From: Thermonema rossianum DSM 10300 | GTDB lineage: Bacteria > Bacteroidota > Bacteroidia > Cytophagales > Thermonemataceae | Length of the DNA stretch: 64,000 nucleotides | Assembly (NCBI RefSeq): GCF_000426825.1 | Contig: NZ_AUGC01000001.1 | Location: 1 to 64,000, forward strand | Reading direction: 5' to 3' | Shown here: positions 16,101-25,659 of the stretch, one piece after another | Position numbering within the stretch: position 1 is the first letter of the stretch | Layout of the letters: each line of letters starts with the position of its first letter | The notes under the pieces: model-generated | Database searches by the model: none | What the model saw: the letters and a program-made list of their open reading frames with translations, nothing else | What the model was told of the DNA's origin: nothing | Translations under genes and position numbers: made by a program

Positions 16101-17678
16101 TTAGAGAGGAATGTTGCCATGTTTTTTCTTGGGCAGGCTCTCTACCTTGTTTTCCAACATTTCAAAAGCACGAATCAACTTCTGACGGGTTTGCGAAGGC
16201 ATAATGACCTCGTCTATGTAACCACGGTGTGCTGCCCGGTAAGGATTGGCAAACTTGTCTTCATATTCTTGAATTTTTTCTTGCAACTTGGCTTCCGGGT
16301 CCTCGGCGGCGGCTATTTCCTTGCGGAAAATGATTTCGGCCGCGCCTTTGGCGCCCATCACGGCGATTTCAGCAGTGGGCCAAGCATAGTTCATATCTGC
16401 CCCTATGTGCTTGGAGTTCATCACGTCGTAGGCACCGCCATAGGCTTTGCGTGTGATGACAGTAATGCGGGGCACAGTGGCTTCGCAAAAAGCATAAAGC
16501 AATTTGGCGCCGTGGGTGATGATGCCGTTCCACTCTTGGTCGGTACCGGGCAAAAAGCCGGGCACGTCTTCAAACACCAGCAACGGAATATTGAAAGCAT
16601 CGCAGAAGCGCACAAAGCGGGCTGCTTTCACGCTGGCGTTGATGTCAAGCACACCTGCCAATACCGCCGGCTGGTTGGCAACAATGCCTATGCTGCGCCC
16701 TGCCAAGCGGGCAAAACCTACCACGATATTTTCGGCATAGTTTTGATGTACTTCAAAGAAGCTGCCGGCATCGACCACCTCCTCAATCACTTCGCGCATG
16801 TCGTAAGGCTGATTGGGGTTGTCGGGCACTATGTCATCCAGTTTGGGGCGCAATTCGTCTTGTGGAGTATAGGGCAGACGCGGCGGGTCTTCTTCGCAGT
16901 TCTGCGGAATATAGCTCAATAGCTTTTTGATATGCTCGATGCACTCTACTTCATTGCGGCAGGCAAAGTGAGCCACCCCACTTTTACTGGTGTGTGTTTG
17001 TGCACCGCCCAACTCTTCTGCCGTCACGTCTTCATGAGTCACTGTTTTTACCACGTTGGGACCGGTCACGAACATATAGGAGGTTTTTTCGACCATCAAA
17101 ATAAAGTCGGTAATGGCCGGCGAGTAAACTGCACCCCCTGCGCAAGGTCCCATGATGGCCGAAATTTGGGGAATCACCCCCGAGGCACGTGTGTTACGGT
17201 AAAAGATATCGGCATAGCCGGCAAGCGACACCACACCTTCTTGAATGCGGGCGCCACCCGAGTCGTTCAAGCCAATGACCGGTATGCCGTTTTTCATGGC
17301 TAAATCCATAATACGGCATATTTTTTCGGCATAGGCTTCGGAAAGCGAGCCACCGAAAACAGTAAAATCTTGAGAGAAGACGTAAACCGGGCGCCCATTG
17401 ATGGTACCATAGCCGGTCACTACCCCGTCGCCCAAGTAATACTCTTTATCCAAGCCAAAATCTTTGCAGCGGTGCATTACAAAGCGTCCTATCTCTTCGA
17501 ACGAGCCCTCGTCAAGCAGCAGCTCCAGGCGTTCGCGCGCCGTGAGCTTCCCTTTTTTATGCTGGCTTTCTATTTTTTTTATGCCCCCGCCCAAAAGGGC
17601 TTCTTCGTTTTTCTTTTTTAACAATTCGTATTTCTCTGCTTTGGTGCGGGCAGAGAGCTTTCCCTTATGTTGTTCCAT
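16101..17678 (-). CDS. pccB: Acyl-CoA carboxylase carboxyltransferase subunit, propionyl-CoA carboxylase beta type
   Basis: It encodes 525 residues of the carboxyltransferase family, transferring CO2 from biotin to propionyl-CoA (or a related acyl-CoA) to make methylmalonyl-CoA. Features are the N-terminal [16 protein letters not shown], oxyanion-hole motifs [12 protein letters not shown] and [14 protein letters not shown], and the second-domain [17 protein letters not shown] with [12 protein letters not shown]. The biotin-carboxylase and carrier subunits are not adjacent. Substrate preference between propionyl- and acetyl-CoA cannot be read from the motifs alone. bioB, which makes the cofactor, lies 20 kb away. 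Confidence 0.9.
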   Translation of the reverse strand: MEQHKGKLSARTKAEKYELLKKKNEEALLGGGIKKIESQHKKGKLTARERLELLLDEGSFEEIGRFVMHRCKDFGLDKEYYLGDGVVTGYGTINGRPVYVFSQDFTVFGGSLSEAYAEKICRIMDLAMKNGIPVIGLNDSGGARIQEGVVSLAGYADIFYRNTRASGVIPQISAIMGPCAGGAVYSPAITDFILMVEKTSYMFVTGPNVVKTVTHEDVTAEELGGAQTHTSKSGVAHFACRNEVECIEHIKKLLSYIPQNCEEDPPRLPYTPQDELRPKLDDIVPDNPNQPYDMREVIEEVVDAGSFFEVHQNYAENIVVGFARLAGRSIGIVANQPAVLAGVLDINASVKAARFVRFCDAFNIPLLVFEDVPGFLPGTDQEWNGIITHGAKLLYAFCEATVPRITVITRKAYGGAYDVMNSKHIGADMNYAWPTAEIAVMGAKGAAEIIFRKEIAAAEDPEAKLQEKIQEYEDKFANPYRAAHRGYIDEVIMPSQTRQKLIRAFEMLENKVESLPKKKHGNIPL

Positions 17679-17887
17679 ATCTTGACAGGTTCAATTGAAT
17701 TGATACATAGGTAACAAATGCCCTCCCAAGATAAGCCTAAAATCAAGGATTGTCAAACCATTGGGCAAAGGGAGTCCGTTTGAATTGTGTAACTTTGCAC
17801 CGGGTGGTAGTTACTTCATGCATCGAGTGGTAGCTACTCATGAGCTTGTGCCTTGCGAAAGGCACCCGATTTTAACCGTAGAACACA
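17679..17887. promoter_or_regulatory. cca promoter and structured leader
   Basis: TAACTTTG at 17790-17797 fits the Bacteroidota -7 consensus TAnnTTTG. Just downstream are two near-identical elements, GTGGTAGTTACTTCATG (17804-17820) and GTGGTAGCTACTCATG (17827-17842), and then a 7-bp hairpin (GTGCCTT/AAGGCAC, 17848-17865) about 22 nt before the start codon. The repeats sit where a repressor or RNA-binding protein could act. No known riboswitch pattern was recognised. Confidence 0.35.
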
Positions 17888-19408
17888 ATGAGACCGGCAA
17901 CTGTCAATAACTTTAACTTTGACTTTCAAAAGCACCTGAGCGAGCAACCTATCTTCCGCTACGTACAACAAGCAGCCGACGAGCTGGGCGTGGAAACCTA
18001 TGTGGTAGGCGGTTATGTGAGAGACTGCCTGTTGGGGCGCCCTACCAAAGATGTGGATTTTGTATGTGTGGGCAGCGGCATTGAATTGGCAAAAAAGACG
18101 GCCGCGCTCATTAGCCCCCAATTGAAAGTAAACGTATATAAAAACTTCGGCACTGCCATGTTTCATTTCGATGGCTGGCAGGTAGAGTTTGTAGGCGCGC
18201 GTAAGGAGTCTTACCGTGCCGACTCACGCAAGCCCATCGTAGAGAACGGCACACTCGAAGACGACCAAAAGAGACGCGATTTTACCATCAATGCTTTGGC
18301 GGTGTGTGTGAACCAAGCCCGTTGGGGCGAGCTCATTGACCCCTTCGACGGACTCAAAGACATGAAGCGTAGGATCATACGCACCCCCCTTGACCCGGAC
18401 ATCACTTTTTCCGATGACCCTTTGCGCATGCTGCGCGCCATACGCTTCGCTTCTCAGTTGCAGTTCGATATAGAACCCGACACATTCGAAGCCATCATAC
18501 GCAACAAGGAGCGCATCAAGATATTATCGCAAGAGCGTATTACCGAAGAATTGAATAAAATCATCTTGTCACCGCTGCCTTCTTATGGTTTTAAACTGCT
18601 TTTCACAGCAGGCTTGCTTGAGTATATCTTGCCCGAATTGGTGGCATTGCATGGTGTGGAAGTGATCGACGGCAAAGGGCACAAAGATAACTTTTACCAT
18701 ACCTTGAAGGTCTTGGACAATGTAGCTAAAGTAAGCGATGACCTTTGGTTGCGTTGGGCTGCCCTGCTGCACGACATAGGCAAGGCGCCTACCAAGGCTT
18801 TCGACCCCAAAGTAGGATGGACCTTCCATGGGCATGAAGTTGTAGGGGCCAAAATGACACGGCAAATATTCAAGCGCCTGCGCTTGCCCAATAAGGAGCC
18901 CTTAAAGAAAGTAGAAACCTTGGTGCGTCTGCATTTGCGCCCTATTGCTTTGGTTAAAGAGACCGTAACCGACTCTGCCATCCGCCGCTTGCTTTTCGAT
19001 GCCGGCGAATATCTCGAAGACTTGATGCTGCTTTGCCGTGCCGACATCACCTCGAAAGATAAAAACAAAGTAGCGCGCTTTTTGAAGAACTTCGATAAGG
19101 TAGAACAAAAAATCATGGAAGTGGAAGAGCGCGACCGCATTCGCAACTTTCAGCCCGTCATTAGCGGTGAGTGCATCATGTTTACCTTCGACTTGAAACC
19201 GGGGCGCATCATCGGGGAACTCAAAGAGCAGATTAAAGATGCCGTATTGGACGGAAAAATAAAAAACGATTTCGAGCAGGCTTTTGATTTGCTGTTGACA
19301 CTGGCAAAAGAAAAGGGCTTGGAACCGAAAAAATCGAAAGAGGAGGTGCGTCGGTGGTGGCAAGAGCAGCAATTGAAAAAGCAAGAAGAGGCAGCAAAAC
19401 GGAACTAA
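17888..19408 (+). CDS. cca: CCA tRNA nucleotidyltransferase (class II, with HD domain)
   Basis: It encodes 506 residues of the poly(A) polymerase/tRNA nucleotidyltransferase family, adding or repairing the 3' CCA of tRNA. GGYVRD (41-46) and DVD (55-57) form the nucleotidyltransferase active site; FTINALAV and a DPLRMLRAIRFA helix follow. A HD domain is centred on LLHDIGKA (about 292-299), as in CCA enzymes with 2',3'-cyclic phosphodiesterase or phosphatase activity. The C-terminal tail is long, Lys/Glu-rich and probably disordered. It precedes the CNNM membrane protein by about 80 nt. Confidence 0.92.
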   Translation: MRPATVNNFNFDFQKHLSEQPIFRYVQQAADELGVETYVVGGYVRDCLLGRPTKDVDFVCVGSGIELAKKTAALISPQLKVNVYKNFGTAMFHFDGWQVEFVGARKESYRADSRKPIVENGTLEDDQKRRDFTINALAVCVNQARWGELIDPFDGLKDMKRRIIRTPLDPDITFSDDPLRMLRAIRFASQLQFDIEPDTFEAIIRNKERIKILSQERITEELNKIILSPLPSYGFKLLFTAGLLEYILPELVALHGVEVIDGKGHKDNFYHTLKVLDNVAKVSDDLWLRWAALLHDIGKAPTKAFDPKVGWTFHGHEVVGAKMTRQIFKRLRLPNKEPLKKVETLVRLHLRPIALVKETVTDSAIRRLLFDAGEYLEDLMLLCRADITSKDKNKVARFLKNFDKVEQKIMEVEERDRIRNFQPVISGECIMFTFDLKPGRIIGELKEQIKDAVLDGKIKNDFEQAFDLLLTLAKEKGLEPKKSKEEVRRWWQEQQLKKQEEAAKRN

Positions 19409-19487
19409 CTATTTTTGCAAAACGTAGAAAAATTTAAATTAGACCACCTTTTTTTAAAACAGAGATATTTACAAACGAAACCAACCT

Positions 19488-20780
19488 ATGGAAAGTGAAA
19501 GTAGTATTTTATGGCTTATCCTGTTGACTGCCCTTTACGCTTTGGCTACTTTGCTGCGTGTGGCAGTCGTGAAATACCATAATTTGCATGCTGCCTTAGA
19601 AAAAAATGAAAGACTCAGCCCCGAACGCACCAACTTCTTAATTACGCGCCATGACCTGGTGCTCTCATCGCTTTATTTGTTTAAAGTACTGATGGCGCTG
19701 CTCATCGGTTGGCTGGCAGCGCAGGCATGGATGAGCCTGGCTATCCGTGAAGCTTACGGACGATGGAGCCTGGCCATCGGCGGCTTGCTGCTTTGTGCCG
19801 TCCTGTTGGCTTTGCTGGGCGATTTTTGGATGCGTTCTATCGCCATCAAGTCATCGGTTAAGGTTTTGAAGCAACTCTTTTTCCCCTTACGTCTCATTTA
19901 TTCGTTTCTATATCCTTTTGCGTGGTTGGTGCTGATTGTGGCCAAGAAGCTGGAAAAAGACACCGACAGCCTGCGCACCGAAGCCACGCTTTACGACGAA
20001 GAAGAAATTTTGGCAATGATTGAGCACCAGCCCCAAGACGAAGGGCAGCCGGACACCGAACAAGCCTTGATTGTAAATGTCTTGCAGTTCAATGAAAAGG
20101 TGGCCGGGCAAATCATGGTGCCGCGCCCCAAGGTGGCGGCGGTCTCTATCGACAGCCCGCTGCAGCAGATTGTAGATAAGGTAAACGAAGAAGGCTATTC
20201 ACGCTTGCCCGTCTATGAAGAGACCATAGACAAAATAGTGGGCATTCTTTATGCCAAAGACCTGCTCTCTTTGGTGGTAAGAAAAGAAGAGTCGGATATT
20301 GCGCAGCTTAGACGCATCTTGCGTAAACCCCTATTCGTGCCTGAAGACATGCCTTTGGACCGCCTGCTACGCACCCTGCAGCACCATCGCGTGCACATGG
20401 CCATTGTGGTGGATAAGTACGGGGGCACGGCCGGGCTGCTTACGCTGGAAGATGTGCTGGAAGAAATAGTAGGCGACATACAGGATGAATACGACAACGA
20501 GCAGCCCATTGTGCAGCGCCTGGACGACAACCACTATTTGCTGGATGGATTGACCTCGCTCACCGATGTGAATCGTTACTTGCCTTTCGACATCCCCGAG
20601 GGCGACGAATACGATACTGTGGCCGGCTTGCTCAACTACACGCTCGGAAAAATACCGGAGATAGGCGAGGTGGCTATTGTAGAAAACCTTAAGTTTGTAG
20701 TGAAAGAAAAAGAGGGCAATGCCATCACCAAGGTAGAGCTTGAAGTATTGCCCGAGCAACCTATTTCCAACATAGACTAA
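19488..20780 (+). CDS. CNNM/CBS-domain membrane protein (HlyC/CorC/GldE family)
   Basis: It encodes 430 residues. The N-terminal part has three or four membrane helices (about 7-25, 60-80, 95-115, 130-150; CNNM/DUF21 domain). A tandem CBS pair follows (VMVPRPKV-type start near 205, to about 330, ending GGTAGLLTLEDVLEEIVGDIQDE), then a CorC-HlyC C-terminal domain (about 345-420). Such proteins are Mg2+/Co2+ transport-related. In gliding Bacteroidota one member, GldE, accompanies GldD, but the usual ssb-gldE order is not seen here, so I do not assign that name. It ends 2 nt before the His-rich protein gene. Confidence 0.85.
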   Translation: MESESSILWLILLTALYALATLLRVAVVKYHNLHAALEKNERLSPERTNFLITRHDLVLSSLYLFKVLMALLIGWLAAQAWMSLAIREAYGRWSLAIGGLLLCAVLLALLGDFWMRSIAIKSSVKVLKQLFFPLRLIYSFLYPFAWLVLIVAKKLEKDTDSLRTEATLYDEEEILAMIEHQPQDEGQPDTEQALIVNVLQFNEKVAGQIMVPRPKVAAVSIDSPLQQIVDKVNEEGYSRLPVYEETIDKIVGILYAKDLLSLVVRKEESDIAQLRRILRKPLFVPEDMPLDRLLRTLQHHRVHMAIVVDKYGGTAGLLTLEDVLEEIVGDIQDEYDNEQPIVQRLDDNHYLLDGLTSLTDVNRYLPFDIPEGDEYDTVAGLLNYTLGKIPEIGEVAIVENLKFVVKEKEGNAITKVELEVLPEQPISNID

Positions 20781-20782
20781 GC

Positions 20783-21175
20783 ATGCTCAGAAGAGCCTTG
20801 GCATATGGTCTCACGCTTTGGATAGCCGCAAGTGCTTGCTTCCCTTTTCAAGATGCCGAAGAGGTAAGCAAGTTGCCTTTGTTGTGGCATCACTACATGG
20901 AGCATCATGCCGGCTCTTCTTTTTTTAGTTTTTTGATAGAGCATTATGTGCGCCTGAATCATCAGCACCGGGACGAAGGGGCAAGTGAGCATCAAAAGCT
21001 GCCCATGAAGGTGCACCATCACGAAGGGCTGCAGTTGTTTTTCTTTATACTCGCAAGCAGAGAACTGCCCCCGCTTGTCAAGCTCCAAACAGTGGTGAAA
21101 GGGATAGTGGGGCACCGGGCCGGCACGCCCCGCTCTGCCATTGATTTTGTTTTTCATCCCCCCTGCCGGGCATAG
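20783..21175 (+). CDS. His-rich exported protein preceding metal efflux genes
   Basis: It encodes 130 residues with an N-terminal hydrophobic signal (about 3-20, containing a Cys near its end). The rest is rich in His: WHHYMEHH, LNHQHRDE and VHHHEGLQ. Similar short His-rich proteins lie upstream of CzcA/CusA-type pumps in Bacteroidota, as I recall. A periplasmic metal-binding or sensing role fits the His content and the position but is not proven. It starts 2 nt after the CNNM gene and lies 111 nt before the pump gene. Confidence 0.65.
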   Translation: MLRRALAYGLTLWIAASACFPFQDAEEVSKLPLLWHHYMEHHAGSSFFSFLIEHYVRLNHQHRDEGASEHQKLPMKVHHHEGLQLFFFILASRELPPLVKLQTVVKGIVGHRAGTPRSAIDFVFHPPCRA

Positions 21176-21286
21176 CATTCAACCTTTCTTTTACCAAACG
21201 AACACAAAAGCAGCCTTGCTGCCGCTATGCGGCATGTGCTGTGGTTTATGTGTTTGCTCTTTCATTCATTAAAAAAAAGAAATGCT

Positions 21287-24200
21287 ATGCTCAATAGAAT
21301 CATTCATTTTTCCATCCATCATAGGGCAATCATAGGTTTGGCTATGTTGGCATGGTTGGCGTGGGGGATTTATTCTTTACGCCAATTGCCCGTTGATGCC
21401 GTGCCCGACATCACCAATAACCAAGTACAAATTATCACCACGGCGCCTGCTCTGTCGGCTTCCGACGTAGAGCGCTTGGTCACCTTCCCCGTGGAGCAAG
21501 CTATGCTCAATATTCCGGAGCTGAAAGAAGTACGTTCCATTTCTCGCTTTGGCTTGTCGGTTGTAACAGTGGTTTTCGATGATGCCACCGATATATACTG
21601 GGCAAGACAACAGGTGCAAGAACGCCTGGCGGGTGTGGAAGTGCCCCCGTCTATAGGAAAGCCGGCCATGGCACCTTTGTCCACAGGTTTGGGGGAGGTG
21701 TATCAATATGTGTTGCGTCCCAAGAAAGGTTATGAGCAACAATACGACGCCATGCAGTTGCGTACCTTACAGGATTGGGTGGTGCGGCGTCAGTTGCTGG
21801 GCACGCCCGGCGTGGCCGACGTCAGTGGCTTTGGCGGTTATCTGAAACAATACGAAATAGCGCTCAATCCGCAAAAACTACGCTCTTTTGGGCTCACCAT
21901 TGCCGACATTGCCCGTGCCGTGGAAATGAACAACCAAAACGCGGGCTCTGCCTACATTGAAAAAGGTGAGCGGGCTTATTTTATCCGAAGCGAAGGCTTG
22001 TTGCAGTCTCTCGACGAGCTCAAACAAATTTGTGTAGGTTATACCGCACAAGGATTGCCCATTCTGCTCAAAGAGGTAGCCGAGGTGCGTTGGGGGCATG
22101 CCGTCCGTTATGGAGCACTGACCTACAACGACCGGGGCGAAGCCGTAGGCGGCATTGTGATGATGTTGAAAGGCGAAAATGCCGCCAAAGTCATTGAACG
22201 TGTGAAAGAGCGTTTGCAGCAAATACAACGAAGCTTGCCCGAGGGCGTGGTCATTGAGCCGTATTTGGACCGCACGCAGTTGGTCAATCGCACCATTCGC
22301 ACCGTAGTAAAAAACCTGACCGAAGGGGCGCTGATTGTCATTGCCGTCATCATGCTGCTGTTGGGCAGCTTGCGTGCCGGCTTGGTGGTGGCTTCGGTCA
22401 TTCCTTTGTCCATGCTTTTTGCCATTGGCATGATGAACGTATTTGGCATTTCCGGCAACCTGATGAGCTTGGGCGCCATTGATTTTGGCATTATTGTCGA
22501 TGGCTCTATTATCATTGTAGAGGCCGGCTTGCATTACTTGCATACTCACTTTTTGAATAAACGCCTGCCGCAACAAGAGATGAACGAGGCGGTTTTTCGT
22601 TCGGCTGTGAAAGTGCGCAATGCCGCCGCTTTTGGCGAAATCATCATCATGATAGTGTATTTGCCGGTGTTGGCATTGAGTGGCGTGGAAGGGCGCATGT
22701 TCAAGCCTATGGCTGCCACCGTGATTTTTGCCATCTTGGGCGCTTTTATTTTGTCTTTAACTTATGTGCCCATGATGAGCGCATGGCTGTTCAATAAAAA
22801 AATAAAACCTACTTGGGCGGTCTCGGCGCGTATTGTGCATGCCATGCAGGCATTGTATCGACCGGTGCTGTGGGGCGCCTTGCGCCGTCGTTTGCTGGTA
22901 GTGGCCATGGCCGTATTGCTGTTTGTGCTGAGCCTGTGGCGCTTTCTGCAAATGGGCGCAGAGCTGGTGCCTACCCTGCAAGAGGGCGACATAGCCATAC
23001 AAGTGACGCTCTTGCAAGGAAGCAGCCTGCAGGAAAGTGTGCGGCAAGTAAGCCGTATATCTCATATTTTATTGACTGAATTTCCGGAAGTGCGGGCTAC
23101 GGTGGGCAAAATAGGCACCGCCGAAATACCTACCGACCCCATGCCCATTGAAGAAACCGACTTGATGGTGTTGCTGCACGACCGCAGCACTTGGACGCGC
23201 TTCGAAACACAGCAAGAGCTGGTGGCTGCCATTCAGCAACGGCTGGCACAAATTCCCGGCTTGCAATTGAGCTTTCAGCAGCCCATACAGCTGCGTTTCA
23301 ACGAGCTGATTACAGGCATACGCCAAGATGTGGCAGTGAAGTTATATGGCGAAAACTTTGATACGCTTATGGTTTATGGAGAAAAAATAGCCCAAGTGGT
23401 GCAGAAAGTGCAAGGAGCTAAAGACTTGTATGTGCAGCGGCTGGGGGGCATGCCACAGGTGGTAGTCTCTTTCGACCGCCAAGCCTTGGCACGTTATGGT
23501 ATTGACATTGCCACCGCCAACCAAAGCCTGCAGGCTGCCTCTGCCGGCTGGCAGGTGGGGCAAATATATGAAGAAGAACGGCGTTTTGATATAGTGCTGC
23601 GTTATGCAGAGCCCTTCCGCCAAAGCCCCGAAGCTTTGCAGGAAATTTACTTGCATAGCAAAGACGGGCAGATGGTACCACTTTCCAAAGTGGCTCGTAT
23701 TGAGCAGAAAGAAAGCCTGAACGAAATTCGCCGCGACAATGCGCGCCGCTTCTTGAGCGTGGCGTTCAATGTGCGGGGGCGCGATATTGCCTCGGTAGTG
23801 GAAGAAGTGGAAAAAAGAATTGCCCAAGAGGTGAAATTACCGCCGGGTTACAGCCTCACTTTCGGAGGGCAATTTCAAACCCTTCAGGAAGCCCAAAACC
23901 GCCTGATGATAGCCGTACCATTGGCATTGGCACTCATTTTCATCTTGCTTTACTTCACCTTCCGCTCCTTTGCCGATGCGTTGCTTATCTTTTCGGCAGT
24001 GCCCTTGGCTGCCATTGGCGGGGTGTGGGGGCTTAGCTTGCGCAATATGCCCTTTAGCATATCGGCAGGCGTAGGCTTCATTGCCCTTTTCGGTATTGCC
24101 GTATTGAATGGCATTGTATTGATTGCGGAGTTCCGCCACTTGAAAACACAATACAGCAACTTGTGGCGGATGGTACTGATAGGGAGCCTCACCCGCTTAC

Positions 24201-25636
24201 GCCCCGTGATGACTACCGCCCTGGTGGCGTCTATGGGCTTTTTGCCCATGGCGCTTTCTCAGTCCGATGGGGCAGAGGTACAGCGTCCTTTGGCTACAGT
24301 GGTTATCTTCGGCTTGATGACAGCTACCGTGCTCACTTTGGTGCTGCTGCCTTGCCTTTATACGCTGAAAGAACAAGGCTTTGGCGGGCGTGCCGGCAAG
24401 CGCCCCATGGCTCTGATGGTCATGATTTTCGTTCTTTCGCTCTTGTCCTTGCCTTCAAAAGGGCAGTCTTTGTTGCAGCGCCAAGAGTTGCCCGCTTTGC
24501 TGCACCAACAAGAAGCCATGCAGGCAGCCGAAATGCAGACCCGGGCACAGGAGTGGCAAGCCAAGAACTGGGCACAGCTTCCCCGCCTGCAAATAGAGTG
24601 GATGGGCGGGCAATACAATGCTATTTATTGGGACAACTACTTTGCCATACGGCAAGAGCTGCCTTTGCTTTGGCAGCTCAAAGCGCGCAAAGCACATGCC
24701 CATAGCACCTATGAACTGCAGCAGCGCCGGCAGGAGCTTCTGGCGAAAGAGCTGCTCTACCAAGCCATGCTTGCTTATGAAGAGGTGCTATATGAAAGGC
24801 AGGTGGCTGCTCTCTACGACCAAGCGGCACAAGTCACGGACTCGCTGCTCTATTTGGCTGCAAGAGCTTTTGAAAAAGGCGAAATAAGCGGCTGGCAATA
24901 TAATCAGTGGCAACTGTCATCCTATCAATACACCCGCTTGCGGCGCGAGCATCAAAAAGCCTTGCGTATGGCTTCTGCTGCCCTCGCTTTGTATGCAGGC
25001 AAAGCGGCACTGCCGGCAGACTCGCTTGCCCCTTGGCAGATGCCTGCCGTAGAGCAAACAAGCATGCACCCTTATGAAGAGGTATTGCAAGCCCAACTGA
25101 AGCAAGAAGAAGCCGGCAGGCAGCGGCAGCGGGCAGAATGGATGCCCTCACTCAATCTGGGGTATTTCAACCAATCACTGACTGGCTGGCAGGGTGCCCC
25201 CGGGCAAGAGCGCTTTTATGATGCCGGCAAGCGCTTCCAAGGGGTGATGCTTACCCTCAGTTTCCCTTTTATCAATAGTGGATTGCATAAACAGCAGCAA
25301 GCCAACAAAGCGGCAATAGAAGCACGCAAGCTGGAAACAGCTTGGCAACAGAAGCAATGGAAGCTGCAAAAAGAGGAAGCCCGCAGGCAGCTGCTGTGGT
25401 TGGCAACCGAACTGAACAAGCTGCAGCCGCTTTATGAGCTGCAGCAACAGCAATTGCAGCGGGCTGCCGCAGCCTATGCCCGTGGTGAGCTTGACCGCAT
25501 CACTTTTTACAATCATCGCCTTCAAGCCCTGAGCTGGCTGGCTGACTATTACACCCGCCTCTACGAATACAACCGTGCCGTGATTAGTTGGCACTATTAT
25601 GCCAATACGCTCGAAGAGGCTTTGAATCAATTTTAA
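21287..25636 (+). CDS. CzcA-type heavy-metal RND pump fused to a TolC-like outer-membrane protein
   Basis: It encodes 1449 residues from ATG 21287 (the frame is open 20 codons further upstream, but MLNRIIHFSIHHR is the usual RND start). Residues 1-1040 are an RND antiporter with twelve membrane helices. TM4 carries DFGIIVDGS (about 398-406) and a following Glu, the pattern of divalent-cation pumps such as CzcA (Co/Zn/Cd/Ni), not the Cu/Ag type. From about 1045 a second signal-like hydrophobic segment leads into a ~400-residue TolC-like coiled-coil domain, rich in Gln, Ala, Leu and Tyr. Such CzcA-TolC fusions are known in Bacteroidota. The adaptor gene follows 23 nt later. A metal-responsive regulator is not visible. 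Confidence 0.92.
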   Translation: MLNRIIHFSIHHRAIIGLAMLAWLAWGIYSLRQLPVDAVPDITNNQVQIITTAPALSASDVERLVTFPVEQAMLNIPELKEVRSISRFGLSVVTVVFDDATDIYWARQQVQERLAGVEVPPSIGKPAMAPLSTGLGEVYQYVLRPKKGYEQQYDAMQLRTLQDWVVRRQLLGTPGVADVSGFGGYLKQYEIALNPQKLRSFGLTIADIARAVEMNNQNAGSAYIEKGERAYFIRSEGLLQSLDELKQICVGYTAQGLPILLKEVAEVRWGHAVRYGALTYNDRGEAVGGIVMMLKGENAAKVIERVKERLQQIQRSLPEGVVIEPYLDRTQLVNRTIRTVVKNLTEGALIVIAVIMLLLGSLRAGLVVASVIPLSMLFAIGMMNVFGISGNLMSLGAIDFGIIVDGSIIIVEAGLHYLHTHFLNKRLPQQEMNEAVFRSAVKVRNAAAFGEIIIMIVYLPVLALSGVEGRMFKPMAATVIFAILGAFILSLTYVPMMSAWLFNKKIKPTWAVSARIVHAMQALYRPVLWGALRRRLLVVAMAVLLFVLSLWRFLQMGAELVPTLQEGDIAIQVTLLQGSSLQESVRQVSRISHILLTEFPEVRATVGKIGTAEIPTDPMPIEETDLMVLLHDRSTWTRFETQQELVAAIQQRLAQIPGLQLSFQQPIQLRFNELITGIRQDVAVKLYGENFDTLMVYGEKIAQVVQKVQGAKDLYVQRLGGMPQVVVSFDRQALARYGIDIATANQSLQAASAGWQVGQIYEEERRFDIVLRYAEPFRQSPEALQEIYLHSKDGQMVPLSKVARIEQKESLNEIRRDNARRFLSVAFNVRGRDIASVVEEVEKRIAQEVKLPPGYSLTFGGQFQTLQEAQNRLMIAVPLALALIFILLYFTFRSFADALLIFSAVPLAAIGGVWGLSLRNMPFSISAGVGFIALFGIAVLNGIVLIAEFRHLKTQYSNLWRMVLIGSLTRLRPVMTTALVASMGFLPMALSQSDGAEVQRPLATVVIFGLMTATVLTLVLLPCLYTLKEQGFGGRAGKRPMALMVMIFVLSLLSLPSKGQSLLQRQELPALLHQQEAMQAAEMQTRAQEWQAKNWAQLPRLQIEWMGGQYNAIYWDNYFAIRQELPLLWQLKARKAHAHSTYELQQRRQELLAKELLYQAMLAYEEVLYERQVAALYDQAAQVTDSLLYLAARAFEKGEISGWQYNQWQLSSYQYTRLRREHQKALRMASAALALYAGKAALPADSLAPWQMPAVEQTSMHPYEEVLQAQLKQEEAGRQRQRAEWMPSLNLGYFNQSLTGWQGAPGQERFYDAGKRFQGVMLTLSFPFINSGLHKQQQANKAAIEARKLETAWQQKQWKLQKEEARRQLLWLATELNKLQPLYELQQQQLQRAAAAYARGELDRITFYNHRLQALSWLADYYTRLYEYNRAVISWHYYANTLEEALNQF

Positions 25637-25659
25637 ACACCTTTTAAAATACCGGAAAA

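Noticed and set aside
19488-20780. Naming the CNNM/CBS protein GldE
   Set aside because: The fold fits, but the usual ssb/gldD neighbourhood is missing, so the gliding-specific name is not supported.
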